A DNA stretch of 64,000 bases from Anniella stebbinsi (Eukaryota; Chordata; Lepidosauria; Squamata; Anniellidae), in contig JARDYH010000003.1 of assembly GCA_029215795.1 (NCBI GenBank), positions 261,261,062 through 261,325,061 on the forward strand, in the 5' to 3' direction. A model generated the notes under the pieces. It made no database searches and was not told the DNA's origin. It saw only the letters and a program-made list of their open reading frames with translations. Position numbers and translations under genes: made by a program. Below are positions 56,473 to 64,000 of this stretch, piece after piece (the first letter of the stretch is position 1; every line of letters starts with the position of its first letter).

Positions 56473-58262
56473 TAGGGCTGTGCACCCCCCTCCCCCATCC
56501 AATTTGGATCCGGATCTGTGGGGTCTGAATTGGGCCCAATTTGCTTTGGATCGATTCGGACCTCCCAGATCCAATTCGATCCAGAGCCTGATCCGGATCG
56601 ATCTGGCGATCCGGATGCCTTTTTAAGTGTTTTTCCCCATAGATTTGCATTGGGGGAAAGAAAGGGCTATAACGTATTTATGTTTAAAGATATCAAAATG
56701 AAACTTGGGCACCTTGCAGATTGGCTGTAGGTACATATGTGTGCAAAATTTCAGAAACATAGGTGCAAGCATGTAGTGGCTATGAATTTTTGGAAAATGT
56801 TCAAGAAACGCCTATAATGTCTATATTTTTCAAGAGCCACACATGAAAGGTGGGTACATTGCAGATGGCATGTAGGTACATATGTGTGCTAAATACAGAA
56901 ACATATGTGGAGGCGTGTAGTGGCTATGAATTTTAGAAAATGTGAATTTCCAGGCAATCCACCACAAGTGCAATAACTTCTTTATTTTTCAAGATCCACA
57001 CATGAAAGTTGGGCACATTGCAGATGGCATGTAGGTACACATGTGTGCCGAATTACAGACACAGAAGTGCAGGCATTTACTCGCAAGGAATTTTTAAAAC
57101 TGCAATTTTTCAGGCAATGCACAAGGGCTAGTAACTTTCTCATTTTTCAAGCTCCAAACATGAAAGTTCAGCACTTTGCAGATGGAATGTAGGTACTCAT
57201 GTGTGTTAAATTTCAGAAAAATAGGTGCAAGCATTTATTCGCAAGGAATTTTTAGAATTGCAATTTTTCAGGCAATCCACAGGTGCTCGTAACTTTCTCA
57301 TTTTTCAAGATACAATCCAGACACGTGAATATTGGACAACTGTGCAATGTGCAGGTGCTTAGGCAAAGGCAGCCACAGATGCAGACAACAGTCCGCGATG
57401 ACAGCAGACATCCGTGAGAGAAAGCTTGTCTCGAATTTCAATTTCGAAGCCGAAAATACACATCGGCCCAGCAAGGCGGGCACATTGTTTTGAAAAACAG
57501 AGGCAGTGAGAGCTGGATCTGGTGGGTCAGCCCCATGGATCTATTGCTTATTATTATCATTATTATTCCTATTATTATTTCTGACTGGCTGTGCTTACAG
57601 TTCAGTAACTCAACTCTGAAGAAAGGAACCCAAAGGGATCCTCTTCCTATCCTCCTATGTTGAGGGGATGCCCAAGCATCTCTCACTGCCTCACCTACAA
57701 TGTGCTCAACTTTCATATGTGGATCTTGAAAAATAAAGAACTTATAGCACTTGTGGTGGATTGCCTGGACATTCACATGTTCAAAAATTCATAGCCACTA
57801 CATGCCTGCACCTATGTTTCTGTAATTTGGCACACATGAGTACCTACATGCCATCTGCAATGTGCCCAACTTTCATTTGTGGCTCTTGAAAAACATAGAA
57901 GTTATAGGTGTTTCTTGAACATTTTTCAAAAATTCATAGCACTACACGCTCGCACCTATGTTTCTGAAATTTTGCACACATATGTACCTACAGCCCATCT
58001 GCAAGGTGCCCAAGTTCATTTAGATATCTTTAAAAATAAAGAAGTTATAGCCCTTTCTTTCCCCCAATGCAATTCTATGGGGGAAAACACTTAAAAAGGC
58101 ACCCGGATCTCTGGATCCATCCGGATCGAGTCAGACCAAACCGATCCAATCCAGATTGATTTGGACCTCCCCTGATATGAGTCAGATCCAATTTTTGCAG
58201 GTCAAAATCATCCTGATCTGCTTCGGATTCGGGATCTGGATCCGGATCTGTGCACAGCCCTA
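56473..58262. mobile_element. Foldback hAT-like element E, GATCCG type, 1790 bp
   Basis: Ends TAGGGCTGTGCAC and GTGCACAGCCCTA are perfect inverted repeats. The flanking 8-mers CTTGGTGT and CTTCATGT match at 6 of 8. Subterminal GGATCCGGATC words are dense at both ends. The left arm carries about five copies of a roughly 125-165 base module (ACTTC.TTATTTTTCAAGAT, TTGCAGATGGCATGTAGGTA, CAGAAACATAGGTGCAAGC) from 56660 to 57320. Inverted copies run from 57700 to 58060. No transposase frame. Confidence 0.85.
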
Positions 58263-58324
58263 CTTCATGTGGCTCCTGCCTTTTCATACCACTTTCATAG
58301 TGCAATATCCTGCTTGGTATAGAT

Positions 58325-58958
58325 TAGGGGTGTGCACCGACCCCCCAGATCTGATCGGGACCCGGATCGGGACCTCCAATTTTGTCACGGATCGGATCGG
58401 ACAAAATCGGAGGCCCCCCGGACCGGATCGAGTCTGATCCCAATCCAAAAATTGGAATTTTTGGGATCGGCCGCCATTTTTTTCCCTATAGACTTGCATA
58501 GACTTGCAAGACTTGCATAGACTTGCATAGATTTTATGCAAGTCTATGAAGAAAAAATGGTGGTGGGTGGGTGAGGGGGAGGCCTAACTCCCTCCCCGGG
58601 GCCGTCCGCTGTGGACGTCCCTGGCAGGTAAGCCCCCTCCCCCACGCTCCTTACCCCCCCTGGGGCCGTCCGCTTCCATCCGCTGGCGCCCGCGGGCGCC
58701 AGCGGATAGAAGTGGACGGCCCCGGGGGGGTAAGCCCCTTCCCCCCTGCCACTGCTTACCTTACAGGGACGTCCGCTCCCATCCGGCGCCGGCTGCTACT
58801 GCCAGCGGGCTTTGCGGCCTGCTCCAGAGTGGCGCGCTGGGTGATGTCATCACCCAGCATGCCACCCTGGAACCTTTTCGGATTGGTTCGGACTGGAACC
58901 TTTTCGGATTGATTCGGATTCGGATTGTGGATCGGATCGGATCCAGTGCACATCCCTA
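58325..58958. mobile_element. Foldback hAT-like element F, GATCGG type, 634 bp, CpG-rich core
   Basis: Ends TAGGGGTGTGCACC and the inverse of TAGGGATGTGCACTGG, with a perfect 8-base duplication GTATAGAT (58317-58324 and 58959-58966). Subterminal GGATCGGATCGG words flank a CpG-dense core (58570-58870) with the perfect palindrome CTGGCGCCCGCGGGCGCCAG at 58683-58702 inside a longer inverted repeat. Iterated ACTTGCATAG words occur at 58490-58530. The 113-codon frame here has no domain. Confidence 0.88.
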
Positions 58959-59519
58959 GTATAGATGAGGCCAAGGTAGCATCGGGGGGGGGGGCTTCAA
59001 ACATCATTTAAAGTTAGGCTCAGTTTGAGGAAGCCTGAGGTTAATTTAAACTGGGCCCAGATTTTCAAAGGCAGGGAGTTTGTGTTTCAAATGTCTCCAG
59101 TTCATGCTAACTCTAATTACTGGAGTTTGATGAGAATTTGTTTCACACTGGTTTTGATAAGTATTTATCAAACTTTGCAGAGTTCCCCATGTTTGGGATG
59201 GAAGAAACTTGAGATTTTGTAAAAAAGAAAAAAATGTGGGAGAAAGCAAAGCTGACAGATGCATCCATCCATGCCCAGGACTTTATGGGCTTATTTCTTA
59301 AAAGTTTGGGTTTGAATCCTTGTGTATTCGACCATGTTCATGTTTAATAGGGTGGCCACATCCTATTTTTCTGACAGGCTCTTCATCTATAGTAGCAGTC
59401 CACAGTGAATTTGACTGTGGAGATGTGTGAACACATTTACTTCAGTTTGCTTATTACAAGAATTCACCAAAATTCACTAAGAGTGTAATCCTACGCAAGT
59501 TTAGGTAGAAAACAAGTCC

Positions 59520-59770
59520 TACAATATTTATTTATTTATTCACAATATTTAGATACTGCTCTTCATTCAGAATTTTGGAGCGGTGGACAAAATAAAATAT
59601 AATAAAAACAGATTGAAAACAATGTTTTCAGGAGGAGCCAGAAGGAACACAGAATTGGTTCCTGCCTAGCCTCCAGAGGCGGGGAATAGCATAGGAGGGG
59701 GGCACCACACTGAAGGCTCTTCCCCTGGTAGACTCCAATCGGACGATAGGTTTATGTGGAACCACCAGGA
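59520..59770 (-). repeat. L2-type LINE 3' end and C-terminal fragment
   Basis: ATATTTATTTATTTATTCACAATATTTAGATACTGC is the reversed end, followed by GGTTCCTGCCTAGCCTCCAG and AAGGCTCTTCCCCTGGTAG in reversed C-terminal order. Confidence 0.5.
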
Positions 59771-59918
59771 GTATGCCAGCATTCCCAGCATTCTATGCTG
59801 GCTGGGGAATGCTGGGAGCTGTCCCACTTTGCTGTTGTTGTTATTGTTGTTGTTGTCTAAACATGAATAGGATTGCACCTTAAGTTCTTCAGATGCTGGA
59901 GAAAGAAAAACTGACAGA

Positions 59919-60075
59919 GGCCCAATCTATACCAAGCAGGACATAGCTCTATGAACGTGGTATCCACATGACTGCTTTATAGCAGTATTGAAGTGCACTG
60001 AAAACTGTTGGGGTTCATAGACACATACCATATACCACTTTCATACCACTATATCCTGCTTGGTGTAGATCTGGC
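59919..60075. mobile_element. Palindromic MITE family 1, short copy
   Basis: From GGCCCAATCTATACCAAGC to CTTGGTGTAGATCTGGCC. The left arm is shortened relative to 52187-52442. Confidence 0.8.
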
Positions 60076-60555
60076 CAGAATCACCCAACACTCTCTTTAG
60101 GTTTATGCAGTTGTTACCACCCACATCCATACTTGAAATTCTCCCTCATTCCTGGGCCTGGTTTCTTGTTTTGTTGTGGGCAGAGGAAACCAATGAAAAA
60201 GGTCCATTGTATTTTCAACTCTATAGTTACCAACTTAAGAACATGAACGCCTATATGTATATAAAGCATTTTCATGTAATCCATTGTGCCCCTTCTTCAA
60301 AACTTATGGTCTAACTAAGCACGGGTGAGCTCCAGGTTTGAGAGGACCCTGGGCAATATGCCCTCTGAAGGGTTGTCCACTATCGGGGCTCTGGTGAACT
60401 TATCTGGCAGTGGCAGTGGTAGGGTGGCCACTTACACATTAAGAAAGAAGAAATGTTTGTCATCAGAAAAGAGGACAAGCATGCACAGATTTGCATGAGG
60501 CTGCATACATGAACTGCATAGTTGTAAATTTAGACACAATGAGAGGAGACACAAT

Positions 60556-60798
60556 GGGAGCTAGTGTGGTGTAGTGGCTACAGTGTTGGACTGGGAGTCG
60601 GGAGATCCGGGTTCTAGTCCCCACTCAGCCATGGAAGCTCACTGGGTGACTTTGGGCCAGTCACAAACTCTCAGCCCAAGCTACCTCACAAGGTTGTTGT
60701 TGTGAGGATAAAATGGAGAGGAAGAGGATTATGTACACCACCTTGGGTTCCTTGGAGGAAAAAAGATGGGATATAAAATGTAATAAATAAATAAATTA
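60556..60798 (+). repeat. Sauria-type SINE, full length
   Basis: The head GGGAGCTAGTGTGGTGTAGTGG holds polymerase III box A (TGGTGTAGTGG) and box B (GGGTTCTAGTCCCC). The body reads TGGGTGACTTTGGGCCAGTC and AAGGTTGTTGTTGTGAGG. The tail region GATGGGATATAAAATGTAATAAATA is shared with Bov-B-type LINE ends, as known for this SINE family. These SINEs are mobilised by LINE enzymes in trans. It is the clearest squamate marker in the window. Confidence 0.8.
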
Positions 60799-61074
60799 CC
60801 ATAGGAAATACAACCCATCTCACTATAGTGGAGAAGACTGCAACCAGGTGACCTCTGTGTCTGCTCAGCCTCCTATCCAAGGGCTAACTGTTGATGAGCA
60901 ACTTCTGTCTTTTTAAGGTATTTTACCTCTTGGTCTGGACAGCCATTCAAATAAAGGGTGGTCTTTTGACAGTCCTTCAAATTAAAGGGCTGCCTCATGG
61001 TAGTTGGCAGCAATGCCCCAAGATGTATGATCTATGCCAGATTGGAGACATTGTGGGGAATTAAATGCCATCTA

Positions 61075-61720
61075 GACATAAGAACATAAGATGAACCATG
61101 CTGGATGAGATCAAAGGTCCAGCATTCTCTTCACACAGTGAACCAAACAGCTATTGACTGTGAAACTACAAGCAGGACATGTGTGCAATAGCACTCTCTC
61201 ACCCATGTTCCCCAGCAACTGGTGTACATGGCCATGCTGCCACTTATACTGAAGCTACCACAGAGCCACCAGGACTAGTAGCCATCCATTGATAACTTTC
61301 TTCTCCAAGAATTTATGCAGCCCTCTTTTGAAGCCATCCAAATTGGTGGCCATCGTAGTATATTGTGGTACCAAATTCTGTGCACTATGTGAAGAAGTCC
61401 TTCCTCTTATCTGTCCTGAATCTCCCACCAATCAGCTTCATGGGATGATCCCAGGTTATAGTATTATGGGAGAAGGAGAGAAATGCCTCTCTATCTACAT
61501 TCTCCACACCATGCATAATTTTGTACACCTCTACCATGTCTCCCCATAGCCTCCTTTTCCCCAAGCTAAACAATCCCAGCTGTTGCAACCTTCCCTTATA
61601 GGGGAGATGCTCCTGCCCCTTGATCAATTTAGTTGTCCCATTCTGCACTTTTCCAGCTCTACAATTTCTTTCTTTCTTTTTTTTATTGGTGCAGTGACCA
61701 GAACTGTACACAGTATTCAA
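61075..61720 (-). repeat. CR1 LINE 3' end, longest copy, outer part
   Basis: Reversed CR1 in order from the end: AAGAACATAAGATGAACC, AGTAGCCATCCATTGATAAC, GTGAAGAAGTCCTTCCTCTT, CACCTCTACCATGTCTCCCC, GACCAGAACTGTACACAG. It is interrupted at 61721 and continues at 62229. No intact RT frame; 5' truncated. Confidence 0.85.
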
Positions 61721-62228
61721 GGGCCCATTCTACACCTACAGGTGTAGAGGGAGGGAGGGGGACGATCCTTGACGTACGTGCTTCCGGGATCATCCTCCTC
61801 TTTCTTAACAGGAAGTGCAATGTCCTGGCTTCCTCCCAGGATGCCTCACAGTCACACCCGCCATTTTGTTTTTAGAAAGAAAGAGCACACTTGTGCTCCA
61901 TTAAAAATGTAGTTTTTTTTTAAAAAAATCCCCCCGAAATCACCCACCCTCTGCATCCTGGGGATGGTGGACTTGCTTCCCCCCTCCCCTGATGGGCATG
62001 GAGCCATGCAGCATGGCTCCATGGCTGTTTCTGGTGCCCGCTTACTCATGAGTAAACAGGCACCAGGAGGGATGGGCATTCTTGGGACTGAGGGAAAATT
62101 GGGTTTTCCCCGGGATTCCTTATCCCGGGGAAAACCCGTGCCCATCCCCCCACCCCCAAGAGTCCTGGGGATGCACAGGGATGACCCGAGGAAGATTGCA
62201 GAATAAAAGGTCAGTGTAGTAATGGCCT
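61721..62228. mobile_element. GC-rich MITE (family 5), inserted in CR1
   Basis: Begins GGGCCCATTCTACACC and ends GTGTAGTAATGGCCT. Flanks TTCAA(G) and AAGTGTGG, with CR1 normally reading straight through, imply a 2-3 base duplication, so this family is not hAT-like and may be PIF/Harbinger-like. Contains GCATGGAGCCATGCAGCATG, CTTACTCATGAGTAA and an ATCCCGGGGAAAACCCG block. Confidence 0.75.
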
Positions 62229-62275
62229 AAGTGTGGTCATACCATAGAGTTATATAAAGGGAGTAAGATTCTGGC
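62229..62275 (-). repeat. CR1 LINE, continuation after MITE
   Basis: AAGTGTGGTCATACCATAGAG, then ATAAAGGGAGTAAGATTCTGGCAG, continues the reversed CR1 of 61075-61720 without loss of order. Confidence 0.7.
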
Positions 62276-62332
62276 AGCTCAGCTGCTCCATGCTGTTTGG
62301 GGGTGGGGGAAAGAAGAAGGAAAGAAGGAAGA

Positions 62333-62333
62333 A

Positions 62334-62381
<48 letters not shown>
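62333..62381. repeat. (GAAA)n microsatellite
   Basis: About 12 GAAA units. Confidence 0.95.
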
Positions 62382-62554
62382 GGCCAGGTTGAGTAGGCCA
62401 CAGTAGTTGCCTCCGCCAAGGCCTGGACCCCCAATAGCTGCCCAAGTATGTTAGATGTGGACACCATACTTCATGCAAAAGGAATTTAGGTACACATGTG
62501 ATTTTGCACGCATAGATCTTTACAGTGCTGGCTCCTGATTTATGAGAGCCTTTG

Positions 62555-62935
62555 GACAAGGCAGCTTTAGTGGCTCCCTCTCTCAGTGAGTCTCCCATCT
62601 CACCACCATGGTCGCCAGCTGCAATTGTCCCTCCCCCTCTGTCTCATCATTACTTCCACTTTTTTTTTGAAAAGCAAAAGAGCCAGGGAGGAAGGAAGTA
62701 ATGGCATTTCCTCCTCCTCCTCCTCCTCCTCCTCCTCCTCCTCCTCCTCCTCCTCCTCCTCCTTTCCATCAACACTGTCTGGGCCAGAGCAAGAGACAGA
62801 TGAACAACTAGACTGCAGTGGTGAAGAGGAGGTGCACCTCCAGGGGGCTCTAGTCAGTGTGCCCCTGCTGGGGTGTGGGCCCTCGGAAGATGCCCCACCA
62901 TGCCTACCCTTGACGTCAGCCCTGGATATTTGCAT
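62555..62935 (+). repeat. Interspersed repeat with CCT microsatellite, shared with 31680
   Basis: Contains a (CCT)n tract (62711-62762) that gives a 24-serine run in frame 62586-63062. The downstream part (GACAGATGAACAACTAGACTG, GAGGAGGTGCACCTCCAGGG, CATGCCTACCCTTGAC) matches the 31.7-32.1 kb copy. Not treated as a gene because the same segment is repeated and flanked by low-complexity DNA. Confidence 0.5.
62710..62762. repeat. (CCT)n microsatellite
   Basis: About 17 CCT units. Confidence 0.95.
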
Positions 62936-63098
62936 ATCAGCCCCATTAATGCAAGTGTTTCTGTGTGCAAAGGGGAAAGTATGGAAGCCAAAGATCTATT
63001 ACTCCCCATTATGTGTAAAGGCTAAACTTCGAAGTGTAAACCAGACCGAAGAGAAATATTAGTTGCAGGTATAAATGCAATGGGATACTCTGAAAGCT

Positions 63099-63417
63099 TG
63101 GGTGACCATATGGGAAGGAGGACAGGGCTCGTGTATCTTTAAGAGCTGTACAGAAAAGGGAATTTCAGCTGTATACATGCAGCACCTGGTGAAACTCCCT
63201 CTTCATCACAACCATTAAAGCTGCAGGAGCCCTGCCCTCTTTCGTATCTGGTCAGTCTAGCTAAAAAGGGCAGGGCTCCTGCAGCTTTAGCTGTACTGAT
63301 GAAGAGGGAATTTCACCAGGTGCTGTATGCATACAAAAGACACCTGTGGAAATTCCCTTTTCTATGCAACTATTAAAGATACAGGAGCTCTTTCCTCCTT
63401 GTCATATGGTCACCCTA
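63099..63417. mobile_element. Palindromic MITE family 4, complete
   Basis: Starts GGGTGACCATATGG and ends CATATGGTCACCCTA. Inverted arms carry GAAAAGGGAATTTCAGC, CCTGGTGAAACTCCCTCTTC and AAAGCTGCAGGAGCCCTGCC. The flanking 8-mers TGAAAGCT and ATAAAAAC do not match, unlike the copy at 36291, so recombination or decay of a flank is likely. Confidence 0.8.
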
Positions 63418-63581
63418 ATAAAAACAAAACAAGGCGGAGGCAGTGTGATGGAATTGGTGGCATCCACAGGCATAAAAAAAACTTCTTGAGATGAATCCTA
63501 GAAGGATCTGTATTGCGTAGCAGTGTTTGAACCCAACAGTGGAAAGAGATCTCTTTCTAATGAGGCGAATGGGAATGTGTT

Positions 63582-63587
<6 letters not shown>

Positions 63588-63630
<43 letters not shown>
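63588..63630. repeat. (AT)n microsatellite
   Basis: An alternating AT tract of about 43 bases. Confidence 0.95.
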
Positions 63631-63632
<2 letters not shown>

Positions 63633-64000
63633 CGTTCTCACTAAGCAGCTTCCTTTATTTCTCTTGAATCAACAGGCTAGCACATGCTCTACCAGGTTGC
63701 TTAGTGTACCATAACACTCCTTACATAGTTCGCAGCTTCATGGGTGTGAGTGACAGCTTGCTCACGGTGTGTAAATAGCTCTTTTGACACATCATGGAAC
63801 CAAAAGGCAGTGCGACCCGAGGAAAGGCAAGAGGTGAAAAGGAGGGTGACAGCTAGGACAGCTGGGAAGGCTACCAGGGAAATATTTAAACAGTAAGACA
63901 TAATGAATATGAATACGACAGAAGAGGAGAAATCCATGGCACTGTTGGTAAATGTGAACACCTTGGGGAGCGGGGAGGAAAATATATACAGGGTTTTTGA
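63631..64000. other. Low-copy sequence to the window edge
   Basis: No element, exon or RNA is recognised in this final stretch. Confidence 0.3.

Larger units (their letters stand above)
56312..58972. mobile_element. Palindromic MITE family 1 split by two foldback hATs
   Basis: MITE pieces are 56312-56472, 58263-58324 and 58967-58972. Joined in order they read from GGCCTCATCTACACCAAGC to GTATAGATGAGGCC with the family core between. Removing elements E and F together with one copy of each target duplication restores the arm order seen in the uninterrupted copies, so the MITE is older than both insertions. Confidence 0.8.

Noticed and set aside
56640..58062. CRISPR-like or satellite array
   Set aside because: The repeats lie inside a foldback transposon with terminal inverted repeats, are divergent and lack regular spacers.
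62586..63062. 158-codon frame with a long serine run
   Set aside because: The serine run is a translated CCT microsatellite and the rest is a dispersed repeat.

Overview
This window looks like a 64 kb intergenic or intronic stretch of a squamate reptile (lizard or snake) genome. I found no host protein-coding gene, exon or functional RNA gene. Most open reading frames are short, lack recognisable domains, or are remnants of transposable elements. The assignment rests on the mix of repeats: a tRNA-headed SINE of the Sauria type (60556-60798), tRNA-Ala-like SINEs, many CR1 and L2-type LINE fragments, a very large population of palindromic non-autonomous DNA transposons, and abundant microsatellites. 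The lineage below Squamata is not resolved.

Layout. 0-6 kb: sparsely repetitive, with an L2 fragment (1775-2815) and a candidate conserved element (5430-5840). 6-13 kb: L2 and CR1 fragments, a nested hAT (8630-9893) holding a GC-rich MITE, a palindromic MITE (11390-11633), and a hammerhead-ribozyme-like motif (12800-12862) suggesting a Penelope-like retroelement. 13-22 kb: microsatellites, a decayed acidic reading frame, an L2 split by a 662 bp foldback hAT (17019-17680), a CR1 split by a MITE, and a second foldback (20583-21010). 22-28 kb: CR1 and four MITE families. 28-31 kb: two hAT-like foldbacks with perfect 8 bp target duplications (28528-28989 and 29290-30974). 31-36 kb: mostly low-copy, including the best conserved noncoding candidate (32600-33060). 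36-44 kb: L2, SINE, CR1 and MITEs. 44-48 kb: low-copy sequence, CR1 and MITE pieces. 48-50.5 kb: a foldback hAT (48929-49787) sits inside the target duplication of an inverted Penelope-like pair. 50-56 kb: MITEs, SINE and L2 ends. 56-59 kb: one MITE (56312-58972) holds two foldback hATs of 1790 and 634 bp. 59-64 kb: L2, MITEs, a Sauria SINE and a CR1 split by a GC-rich MITE.

The most notable structure is a superfamily of foldback elements. They share terminal inverted repeats close to TAGGGATGTGCA and 8 bp target duplications (the hAT signature), yet carry different iterated subterminal words: GGATCCGGAT-type, TATCGTATCG-type or GTGCAAAT-type. Some also carry long inverted arrays of an internal module of roughly 125-165 bp that seems distantly shared. 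The second is the hammerhead-like fold at 12800-12862 and its degenerate relatives at 49802-50114. The order of nested insertions gives a partial relative chronology. All family assignments are from reading the sequence, without a database search.
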